64,000 bases of DNA from Asterias rubens (lineage: Eukaryota; Echinodermata; Asteroidea; Forcipulatida; Asteriidae). The notes under the pieces are model-generated. The model saw only the letters and a program-made list of their open reading frames with translations, was not told where the DNA came from and ran no database searches. Of the stretch, positions 22,401 to 35,300 are shown piece by piece. Within the stretch, counting starts at the first letter, position 1. Every line of letters starts with the position of its first letter. The position numbers and the translations under genes were made by a program. The stretch covers positions 2,104,309 to 2,168,308 of the forward strand of contig NC_047065.1 of assembly GCF_902459465.1 (NCBI RefSeq), given 5' to 3'.

Positions 22401-25400
22401 TCTAGCCCTTAACTGGTGGTCTCCCTATCTTTGTTCTTTACCTGGAACTGGGCCCATGTTCATAAAGCTGCTTAAGCACAAATGTAAAAAGTACAACAAG
22501 ATGCTTACCAGAATATAGTTAACAGCCGAAATTCTATGTCACGTGTACATCTTGTGACTGGAATTCTGCTTATTTTTGCTAAGCGCAAAACTATTTGTAA
22601 GCTAAATTATGTGCTTAAGCAGCTCTAGGAATTTAAGCCGTGCATAAAGCCTGTAAGCACAAACAACTTGCTAAGCACAGAAAAAAAATGCTCAACAGAA
22701 ACAGGTTACAAGCTAAAACTACATTAAGTTTACATTGGTTGTGCGTTGTGCCACACTCAATTTTTGCTCAGCATAAAAATTCTTTCAACAGTAGGCCTTT
22801 CTGCTTAACAGTTTAATGGAATTGGGTCCAGGTTGCATGCAGATTGCCTCATGTGACACTGTCTTAAAGTTGGCAAATCTCAGTGTACTTTTATATATAA
22901 AAAAATACAAAAATACAAAAAAAATTGTATTTGATCTGAACTTTCTTACCTATGATTGGTTTTGCTTTATCACTTTGTAGTCTCAAGTAAGATGCTACTG
23001 CGTCACTCCCATCAGATCCATCTACAATCAGCTCAATCTCATGAGAGCTTAAGATATTGCCGTCTTTATTGACCGCCTCTACAGCAAGCTGAGCACCAAT
23101 CCCAATGCTACTAAACTCTGCCATGTTGTCTGGGAAAAGACCTCCGAGGTAGATCTTTCTCTTAGGGTTCAGCTTGTCTGTTAGGTAAGAAAGAACAAGT
23201 TATGCTTTAAAAAAAAATAATAACCCCAGAAAATTAGGAAGTGGATCTGGGTCTCGTTTTAGATATCCAATGATGATGATGCTCGTAAACCTTCTTGGCG
23301 AGGGATTGAAGCGTCAGGCCATTAAATATTTTTTTGCAAAAAAATATAAGGACAGTCAAATCACCCTCAGAATAATGCTACATTTGCACAAGTTTTATAC
23401 CATTGGAAAGCCCATCTCAAGGACTCACTCTTCATTATACTTTCATTTTTGTGAACATTTTGTAGGCAGGATTAGCGGCCAGGGAGTAGAGCAACTTTTC
23501 AACTTTCTTAGTAAATTTTAGACACACTGCCTGCTATTAATCTAGAGGAATCGGCTCACACACACTCATGATCGTTGAACGTCAGAGGAATTTCAGTTTC
23601 TCACAAGTTAGACACAAGGAAATTTATTGCAGTGTAGAATTATAGTCCTTTTAAAAAAAAATCCTCAAATGTCTTTGGAATTAAAATCAAGTCCATGTAA
23701 TTTATGTCTTGTCAATCAGGGGATTTGACAATATTTTTGTTTTCATAATGACATCATTGGGAAATCATGTTTTCATGACTCATGGTCTCTTTGGAGTTCA
23801 TGACGAGCTTTGATTTAAATTCGCTCTGGGGTTTGTGGCGTTAGTCAGAATGTACACAAAGTGAAATCACAGAAGCTGTTGTGTGTTACTCAGGTCTTTG
23901 TGGTTTCAAACTGAGAATTGCAAGAGTCTACCACACAGGTCGCTGTGGTTTAACTGAGGTAAGGGAAGTAGAATTGCCAAAATCTACCAGACAGGTACTC
24001 ATTAGCGGTTGGGTTGGAAATCAATCAAAGCTACAACTTTTGGAACAGATATTTTAGTTGCTGTTATAAATATCTTTAGAAAATAGCATTAGCTGTCTCA
24101 AACGGCAATCAAAAGGACATTTCGTCAGCGTTTTCACGAAGTAGCACTCACTGCTATTACCAGCAAAAAATAACAATCAGAGAAACGGCCTCTGAACTTG
24201 AACACTTTTTAGAAACCCGCCTCCCTTCAAAACTTCAAAGTATTTCCATTTAAACTTCTCAATGTAGATACTTGATCTTAACAATTAATCTTATTTTGAC
24301 TCATTTGCATAATTAATTATGAAACTAGTCTTTTTGCGTTTTCACAAAGTAGCACGCGCCTATACTACAACACAGCATTTTGTGTTACTTTATGAAACTA
24401 GGTCAGCGCAGGCGTTGCGTGCTACTTCTTAAACCGCTTTTACCTCACTTTGGCTTGAGTGTGTGCCATGCATTACAATGGTAAACAGAGGTTTGGGTGC
24501 TGTTTCGTGAAAACAAAAAATGCCACGTTTGTGAAAAAATTGAAAAACACTGATTAGCTTAATTAAAAAAGTAAAGCTGTCTGAGCTTTGAAACTTCATG
24601 GAATTGTAGGTCTTCATGCATTATCAACAGAAAAAAAAAAAAAAAAAAAATCCCTAAGCACGTAGCGTGCTACTTCGTGAAAACGCTGACGATTTATGGT
24701 ATAAATGCACAAAATAGTTAATGACCCTGGGAGAGTCTTTCTCAAAGGCTAATATCACAAAATAATGGTGGTTGAAGCTTAATCAAAGCTTCAACTTTTG
24801 GGACAGCATCATGGATATTTTAGTTATGTTATAACTATCTTAAGAAAACAAATAACTAGCTGTTTCAAACTGCTTACCAACCAAGATGATGGTATCAGTA
24901 AAAAAAGGTAATGGACTGTTATTTTGAACATAGCAGAGTTTGTCTCAAGAGCTAATAAATGACAAAACATTGGTGGTTGTAGCGTAATCAAAGCTACAGT
25001 TTTGGAACAGCGCCTGGGATATTTTAGATATGTTTATTAATATCTCCAGATAATAAAATTAGCTGTTGCAAATTGCTTACCAACCAAAAGGACCTGTGGT
25101 ATCAGTGCAAAAAAAGGTAATGGCCCGATGTCTTTCTCGAAGGCTAACATGACAAAACATTGGTGGTTGTATAGCTTAGTCAAAGCTACAAGTTTTAGAA
25201 CAGCATCGATGTGATTTAGTTATGTTATAAATATCTTCAGAAAATAGAACTGGCTTTTGCAAACTTCTATCAACCAAAAGAATCGAGGTATAAATGCCCC
25301 AAAAAGTTACTGGCCTGATGTTTTGACCCTAGCAGAGTCTTTCTCAAAGGACAAATGACAACACAACACACATGAACAAAATTACTGGTGTAAACAAATA

Positions 25401-28400
25401 TTTTTTACAAACTTTGCAAAGTGGACTAGTTTTACAAAAGTTAACGAGGTTTACAAACAACCTGCTGCAAAGTTTATAACCACATAGGAGTGCCTTCAGT
25501 AAAACTAATCTCTTAAAAATTTTAAACAAAAATGCATCTTAGGAAATTGATTAAAGAAAATTAACAAGAAAACTCAATTACCTGGAACCCATGTACTCCA
25601 AACCACTTTGTTTGCTTTCAACCATTCACACGCAAAGTTCTCAATATCACCATCACTCCGATAAAACGTGCCTAAGATAATCAACATCTCAAAATCGCTG
25701 AAGCTGAGCTCGGTGATCATCATACTGATGTCAGGTGCATTCTGGGATAGCGGAAGCCATGACACTTTGCTGACGGGGTAGGGTTGAAAATCGCAGCCGT
25801 AGCTCGTCTCTGATGTGGATCCTTCCACGCATGTTGGGAAGGAGATTCGATGGTAGAGGCCGGACGCTGTTAGAGTGTTGGGAGTCCAGCTGAAGTAGAG
25901 GGTTGGCTTGTTGCCTTGGGAACGAGCGGTGACGTAGGTATCGAGGTGTGGACCAATCCAAGCAACGATGATGGGGAGGTTGAGACTTACAATTTGACCA
26001 ATCAGCATGCGGAATGAAGTATCTAAGAAGTAAACAAAAGGTTATAAAGTGGCAACAAAGTTTTTTATTAAACCTCCTAAGTTTGAACAAGGGCATAGGT
26101 CACTGAGAATTCGTCATCTTTTTTTCATCTTTGAGAAATCTCTCATAAAATAATTTTTTTTTCATGAGACTTAGAGTTTGACGAATCAGCATACCAAATG
26201 AAAATTCTAAGAAGTAAACAAAAAGTCATAAAGTGTCAACAAAGTTTTTTTTATAAAACCTACTAAGTTTGAACGATTCTTCATCTTTTTTTCATCTTTA
26301 AGAAAACTCTGCCTCCACATTCAAATATTATTGACTGTACTTTTCTTCTTCTTGATAATGATACGTGGAAAATAAACATTGCTTTGCATTGAATTTTGTA
26401 ATGCATAAAAAGTAAATGCATCAATACCCCATATTTGGTTAATTTTTTTAACAGGAATCTCCTTTTTCATTCCTCAATCTAAAACCATAGGGATATGAGA
26501 AACCATGCATCATTTTAATAACACCAAAAAATTAAAATCAACGTCCATCTGAGGTCACTACTCCGATTAACCCCCCTCCTCCGACTCTCAACCCCATTCA
26601 CATTGACTCCTCACAGCAAAAGGTCAGCTAATCTGTGTCACTGCTGTGCCAGCTAAGCGTGAGAGATGTAACCAAGATGTGAGAAATCAGCTCCAAGGTA
26701 TAGCAATCACGGACTGTCCATTAAATCTAGGCTGTCACCGTATCATTACTATGTCATCAATGATTCAGTGGAGTAGCAGTAATGTTCTTTAATGCCACTG
26801 ACACAAATAGGTCTCTACATAAATTGCAACCAATGAGAAACCCCTAGTATACACGGTTTCCTGTGACAGCCCTCTGTATCTTACAGTAAGGCCATGTCCA
26901 AAACGACGACTTCGGCTACAGCTACGTCTAGATCAGCGCGTCTACCAGTGTTGAAGAATAGGCAGACGCGCACGATCTAGCCGTAGCTGTAGCCGAAGTC
27001 GCCGTTTCGGACACGGCCTAAGAAACTGGTTAAAGGCACTGGACACTATTAGAAAAATAGCAAATTAGGAAAGTAGCACAACGGTTCCACTTGGCTTAGG
27101 ACGCACCACTGGAAGTTGGTCAAACTCTGGGGCCTCCCCAATGCTGTTTAAAGGTACGGGACACTATTGGTTATTACTCAAAATAATTGTTAGCATAAAA
27201 ACTTACTTGGTAACGAGCAATGGAGAGCTGTTGAAAGTAAAACAACATTGTGAGAAACCTCTCCCTCTGTAGTAACGTAGTTTAAAAAAAAAGAGGTAAC
27301 TTCTCACTCAAAAAGGCTTCAGGCCTGAAGCCTTTTTGTAGGCATTTGAAAGCACACAAACAAGGGTATTTTTGCTTTCATTATTCTCTTGCAACTTCAA
27401 TGACCAATTGCGTAAAAATTTTCACAGAATTATTATTTTATGCATATGTTGAGATACACCAAGTGAGAATACTGGTCTTAACAAATTACCAAAAGTGTCC
27501 AGGGTCTTTAAGCTGACAGGATACCAGCATATACAGTGGTTATTCACTCTAGCATGATTTATGCGTTAAACATCACTGAGGGATAGGTGGCTTAATGATT
27601 AGCAATGTAAAGGGTTGTTGGATCCAGGATTACTCCCTTGGTGCCCGGTATCCGGTGTTATTCACTGATGATCAACCAACTCCCCATCCATCACTGTAGT
27701 AGGAACTGCTTATTCATGGCGGAAACATTCAAAATTGTGGTAATTTTTTTTTCTCAGATTTTTACCTGTTTGAGTAATTTTTGTACTTTTTTTCCAATGA
27801 CAAGTGACATGCATATAAACTACCTATGATTGGCAGAACCACTGGTTCTTTTAAGAACCAACACTATTCAAAAGAGATTTCCACATGGTGTTACTTCAAA
27901 CCTCTCCTAAGCTGTGTTCCCATTAGACTTTTTCTTTTGCTGCCACGCAGAAAGTTACAGTGAATGGCTTTGGTGTAATTCTAACGGGCGTTCCCACCTC
28001 GACTTCCCACCATGCCGCGATGTTGCATAAAATATACTTTAGTAAGAAGAATATCATCTACATGTACGTAAAAAGGAAGACATGAGAAAGCCTTCCAAAA
28101 AGACTCTACCAGGAAACCTTAGACAATTAATTTTTTGTCCACAAAATGTGAATACATAAGAGACTACAAACCTGGAAAGCCAACTAATAGAGTAGAGCAA
28201 CTAGAGACGGTTGTGTTTCTAGTCACCCCGCCTTTACACCACGTCGGGATAAACATTCCATTCACACACGGTTCCTTCTCGCAGTAGAACCTCGGCCCTT
28301 CCGAAGAAGACTTCACCCCCTTCAACGGAGGTCTGATGACGACGAGTCGCTGTAAATCAGTCATGGGTAGGGAGAGCTGTTCGATCATCTTAGGGGAGTG

Positions 28401-31400
28401 GAGACTTTTCCAATGATCGGCGACGATGTGGTAGAGATCCCACATCTGTACGACAAGACGTTGAGATATAAACCATCCATATCTAGTCAGGAAAAAAAGC
28501 AAATAAAAATAACAGATTTATTTTGACTCCTAAGCACTTGAGTTCCAGGCCTTGAGTTTCTCTCTTGAAGGAGCACAGCAATTTTCCTCTTGAAAGGGGC
28601 ATTTCTAGGAGAAAAATGTAAAACTTGGCAAATGGCACCTAAGCAAAAGTACAGGACACCAAGGCAATGCTGTGGAGGCGCCAGTGACTTATTTTGAGGC
28701 CTGGTCATGAATACATACATTAAGAAACAAAGACCATCTGAAAACCTTGGAGTGTAAGCTATCAAAAGCAACAATTCATCAACATGTCATACAAATTATT
28801 TGTTTTCTTGTAATGTATTTATTTTTATTGTTTATTTATTTGTTTAATTAATTAATTAAAAGATAAATTAATCAATACTTTTTTATTTATTTTCATTTTA
28901 CAAAAGGGGAATTCCATTAAAAAATTTCCAAAGTTTATGGGGAAAAAGGTCCCCGTAAACTTTTGCAAGGGCAGCAAGGCCAAGACCAGGGCAACAGATG
29001 CTGTGGTGGCATCTGTGTAATTCCAGGCCTGTCGTCCCCATCCAAACATTGACAGGTCATTAACTGCCCTCTGGGATGAAATAAAAATAACAGCGATTTG
29101 TGCGATATTCAAATACTTTTATCTTCGATTAAACAGAACTTCAGAAAGTAATCTGGTTGATTGGTACCAGTAGGAACTTTATAATCAGTAAGCCTCTAAA
29201 TTAAAACTTATCTAAAAAATTGTCTGATAATAACAACCCAAATGTTTGTTTTGAAAAAGAATATGGATCCCGCCAACGAGCACAAAGGTTGAAGTGCAAT
29301 TTAAGCTTAGTGTATGCAGACAAATTGTGACACAACAACAAGACAAAAATCAACTTTTTAATCATACAATCAATCAAGATAAGATTAATTTTAATACATC
29401 GGACCCAACCTAACACAGAGTGTTTGCATAATGTCAAAGGTCGAGCTCATTAATGTGGTTAAAGGGAAAAAAAACAATAGCTGTTGCAGACTGTTAACAA
29501 ACTAAAATGAACCCCTTGTGCAGGAAAGAAAAGTTTCAACAAATCAATAGTTGGAAACAAGTTGCCCCTTTTTCAATTCCAGCAGCAGTAAAAAAGCAAG
29601 ACCAATTGTTCCCAAAGAAATAAGATTTCAAATAAACTTGTTTTTGTCCCTCCAAAAAAAAAACTTCATAGAAAAAATTGCAAAGGGGTGAGGCCTTTTT
29701 AAGTACAATTTAAAGTGAACTGTTTTTGTGTCGATCTCAAAAACCTGAATAGAAAAAGATGATAGGGAGTGACAGAAGGTTTTTCATGAAATAAGATTTT
29801 TTTTTCTTATTTCATTAATACCAGCTCAGAAGTGTATTGTAAGAATGGTTGTCATCCCCTGAACTGTTGAATGCTTTGTTTCACTCAATAAATTGAATTT
29901 CACAGCGGGTTATGTCTTTGCCATTCGACCCCTCCCTTTTGCATCACTCTTTACACGATTAAGAAAATGACTATAGCATAAGGTGTTGCTGGAATTTCCA
30001 GTTAGGAAATGTGGAAATCAGTTAATTGGCTGACAACCGCAGCCTTCCGGTTTCCCACACCTAACCTACTGTTTAATAAAATAAAAAAGTACAACAATAT
30101 CCGAGCAGCTGACACGTACGAATCCTAAAAAGGTTTGATGCTATGGAATAACCCACATATCTGACTCATAAAGCTCGATATTTAATAGCAAGGAATTTCT
30201 TTTACAATTTCATTATGAGAAATAATCATAACCTTATTTGCAAGGCTAATCAAATAATCAAAGTTAGGTTTAATTTAGGCCTGGGGCCATTTCTTGGACA
30301 TCTGAAAGCACACAACTTTATGCAACAAGGAAGTTTTTTCTTTCAATGTTATCTTGCAACTTCAATGACCAATTGAGCCCCAAAATTCATGAGTTTTATT
30401 ATTTTATGCATATGTTGAGATACACCAAGTGAGAAGACTGGTCTTTGACAATTACCAAAAGTGTCCAACGCTTAAATGATTATTGAGGAGAGGGAGGGTG
30501 GGTGCACGTACACACTGACTGTGATCGGAGGAAGACTGTAATGGGTGACTTGATCTCTAGTACCACCTGTCGTTCGGAACTCAGTTTGCAATCGATAGAC
30601 CGAAGTGACTGTAAGGCTCTGATAGGGAGAGGTGGAAATCGGATAATGGATAATGGATTTGATATTTCCCACTTTAATCAAAAAGCATAACATAGATTTA
30701 CTTTTTCTGTTGAAGCGTGTTTTAGACAGCGCTGTTGGGTAGTGTTTGGAGTGGATTGGAATTTAAAACATTGCAAGATAATTTGCTTTAAAGGGAAGGT
30801 ATACCTTTGGGAATCACTCTTAAAATTAATGGCCATAAAAACCTTTGGTTATACGCCTAGACAGCAGTGTTTGATAATATAAAGCATTTTGAGAAACTTT
30901 TCACTTTGACCTAATGTGGTTATGTAAAAAGTTATTATATTTGTGCAGCAAGGGTGTTCTTTCTTTCATTATTCTCTTGCAACTTCGGTAACCAATTGAG
31001 CCCAAATGTTCACAGATTTGTTATTTTATGCATATGTTGAGATACACAAAGTGAGAATACTAAGTCTTTGACAATTACCAAAGGTTTCCGGGGCCCAATT
31101 TCAAAGAGCATGTAAGCACAGAATTGCTAAGCAGAAACAGATTATCGGCAAAAATTACATTAAATAAATATATTTGCGTCTTGTGTCAGTCTAAACTTTT
31201 GCTTAGCAAAGCAATTTTTCAAGTAGTATTTTCTGCTTAATTTTCTGGTCCAGTGCCTTCAAGAGATGCAGTGCGAAAAGGGCTGAAGACATACCTTGCG
31301 GTGTATCCTAAGAACCCATTGATTGAAACGGTCCCAGTCTGTAGCCATAGAGCGGCCTCCAGGAGGTTATCTTGCCACACTTCTATATTCACTGAAGAAT

Positions 31401-32323
31401 TGGTCACATCTTTAGGCATCAACCATGCTCGACAACTTCAAGAGAATGGGAAAGAAACAGTCAATGCTAGAAGGTAGTTCTGATTACCCTCATAACAAAG
31501 CACATTGTGATGCTGCAAATGTGTTACAAATGATTCTGTGAGCAGGGTATGAAATTCAAGTTCTGGTGGTTTTAGTCATCGAAGTGTGGGTTCGAATCCC
31601 AATCATGACACTTCAATCAATCAACAACATTTATTTCCATACATACATATACATTAATAAACAAATTGATTTTACATAAACTGAAAATGTATGGAGGCAC
31701 GAGCCATTAAAAGCAAAAGCTTGTAGGCTGAGATACCTTGTACAGAGCAATACAAAGATCGATAGTATTTTATATGATATAACATTGTGTCTCCCTGAGC
31801 AAGATACTTTACTATAATTGCTTCTCTTCACCAAGGGGGTATAAATAATGGGTATCTGTGAGGGTAGAGGTTGATATTGTGTCATAAAAGCTTTCAGAGT
31901 CCCACAGCTTTTGAAATGAAGGTTGGCGCATTGCCAGTGTTTAACCACAAGCTAGTTGGACTGTCCAAAATATTCACTAACTTGTCAAAAACTGTTATTG
32001 TTTGACTGCAAAAGACATCCACCTACTTGTCACATATCAGAAGTTGATATTGCAGACGGCTCTTTGTAATTTACACCCTCTGACAAGAATGACTGTGGTT
32101 CACCGCAATGGCCTAGTTGTCACTTACATACCCGGCAAGCACCTTATTCATACTACCGTACTACAACCTCAAAGTGGATTATGTGTCAAAACTTGTTCAC
32201 ATTTATTTTGAATAAGTTTAAACAGTCTCTCAGCATCTGTTTGCAAATTGTACACAATGTTCTTTCTCAATTGAACAATTTAAGATTGTCACTCTATGAC
32301 ATGCTCTGTAAAAAAAAAAATAG

Positions 32324-32358
<35 letters not shown>

Positions 32359-35300
32359 GGGCCGTTACATTTGGGATTTGAGACTAGATATACTACGAGG
32401 CAGTGTTTGGTGCTCCCATACACTGCAGTAGCAGCAAATGAGTTATCATCAATTTTATTTCAAACATTAGGCCATGGGTTTTGTTCTTTAAAAGGCACAG
32501 AATTTTTCCTCTGGTAAGGGCATCCATATAAGAAAAATGTAAATGCATTGGAACTTTGCAAAGGGCACCACAGCAAAAGCACAGGGCACTCCAGCAATAA
32601 GTCATTTCGAGGTTTGGTGGACAAAATACTTTGGCACCATCAGATTTGGGTAAATTTGTCTGTAGACACCCAAACCAAACAGTGCACTCCTATAGCGTCC
32701 ACCATATCTCAAAAAGGCTAATGGCTGTGGGTGCCATCGGGTATGTTTATATGGAGGCCTGAAAAACATGACATACAAAATATCAAATCAAAATCTTATC
32801 TTATCTTAAAATCAATGCCTATAGATGAGTTTCAACCTGAGTGAGATCGAACATTGTGCAGGCATGACATCCCACAGGGGACAACAACTTCCAAACTTTA
32901 ATTTCAAGATGATTCAGCAAGATTCCTCAGAGAGGAGCATGAGGGGGAGAGGGGGGGGGGGGGTGGTGTTCTTTTCCGTTGTGAGCTAGTGAGGGGGTAT
33001 GTTACTGGGAGCTTCCTTACCCCTTGGGAAAAAAAAAACTACACCCCTTGACGCTGGACTTACCTGGTGTCCTGGCAGCCGGAGATTCGTTGCAGCGCCA
33101 CCGTGGAGTTGTGAAAGTCACTATCAGAGTTCAAGATTTGCACGTCTTGATAACCAAGTACTTCCTGCGCAAGGATCTTGACTAGGTAGTTGTTGAAGTC
33201 TGCCGAGGGGTTAACGCCGGGTTTACCGTCGAGGAGAATGGGTCTTGGCTCTCCTTCGATGAAGAACTGCTTCTTGGGGAACACTTCTGTGAGACAAACA
33301 AAGAACAAAAAAGGCTTTTTAAAACTTTGCATTTGAACAAATCCTGCTTGTTATTGTACAACAATTAAATCAGGTGAATTGATTCCTTCAACAACTTTTT
33401 TACAGAAAAGAAAAAAAAGTTGACACCTGACAACTTTTTAACTTTTCAAGTAAGTTTATATAATCCATACCTATCCTTTAAAGCATTGGACCCTTTCGGT
33501 AAACAGTGTTGCCCAAGGCCCACACTTTGTGTACCACAACTTCTATATCAAATAACAAACCTGTGAAAATTTAGGCTCAATCGGTCATCGGAGTCGGGAG
33601 AAAACATTGGAAAAATCCACCCTTGTTTCCGCGCGTTTCGCCGTGTTTCAAATAAATCCGTAATTCTCGTTAACGAGAATTTATATTGTTTTGCTGTTTT
33701 CTCAAAAAGTAAAGCATTTCATGGAATAATATTTCAAGAGAAGTCTTTCACCATTGCCTTCTGTAAACCCTGTAAGTTATTTGTAAATCTGTGAATTTTT
33801 TTTTTTTTTTTTTTTTTCTGCACCGAAAGGGTCCAATGGCTTTAAACAATACAAAAATTTGGTGATCACGTTTAAACAGACTTTGTCTAGTTGATATTTT
33901 ACTTGTTGTTATTGTGGCAATCAAAATAAGGCAGATCAGTTTCTCTGAAAGAATTATTCTGGTATTCGAATTTGATAAAAAGTAAGTTTTGTTGAAAACA
34001 AAACAGTCTTGTACCCTGTTGTTAAATTACAAAATTGTCACATGTTGGTGTTTTGCCTTATCATAGTAGAGCATTGTACTACCACAGATGTCTAGAGGCA
34101 GTTCAAATCCTATGTGTTAGCATGCTAACAGTTCGAACCCCACCCGAGTGATTTGCCTGTGAATTATTTCCACAGAATTTGGCAAAGTATTGAGTAATGC
34201 TTTATACACATCACTCAGTGTAAGGGTTAACAAACAAATTATATTCCAAAAAGATGAGAAACTATTTGAAGCAGATCATCAAAACCAGGGCAAGTTCATA
34301 GAAAATACAAAATGGTTTGCAAAGATAAAAACCTGAGGGAAAGAAGCCAAGATTTCTACACTGCCTGGACACTCCAAAGGGAATTTATACAAACATAGTG
34401 ACAAACATTTAGGATGGCAATACAGGTAGAAATGATCAACTAATCTGTCACTCAATCAATCAAACATCTAAACTGTAAAACCTTGGGAGTTACTGTAGGC
34501 TTTCCCAGAGATGGTTCAAAATGACACATTCATACTCAGGGAATTCATGAGTTATTGAGAAAGTCACAATATTCCTCCGGCAAAGATTTGTCATTTTTTT
34601 ATATGCTGAAATAAACAAAGAACTACTTGTCAACTGACCATCTTGGATGGTTTCTTTTTGTACATTAAAGGCAAAACATACCTTTGTTTTTTTTAACCGT
34701 TTGATTGTTTTATTCTTACATAAATGTAGATGTATAAAATCAAAATTAACACGTGACGATTTCATTTCAGAAGGTGGTTGAGTTTTTGAGATGTCGCTAA
34801 AAATCTGGAGTGAACATGTCCAGGTACTAGGCAAAAAATCCCTAACAGCAAAAACACAATCTGAGAAGCATTAGTGACAGTAATGCTTCTCAGATTAAAC
34901 TTTTGGGGCATAACAGCCGATATCTTTTTACAAAACCACATCACTTCAAAGTGAAATGATTCTCAAAATACTTTAAACATTTGAAAGCTGCTGTAATCAG
35001 TCTAACCAAAAGTTTGTATTGCCAACTAATTTCAAGAGTGATTATCAATCATATACCTTCCCTTCAAGATAATAATTATTAGAATGCAGAATGTTTTAAA
35101 GCATTATTATAAAGCTCCTATTATTAAATATACAAATGGTACACAATAAGTTTGACAAATAGATTCCCTTTTATATAATTCACTGAAATCGCTTTAACTG
35201 TCACTTTATAAGCTTAAATTGACAAAATTTCTTCCTTCAGGTGTTTCTCATAGCCGTGTTCTTCACACAGCTCTAACAGAGTATTTATTTTAAAGATTAT

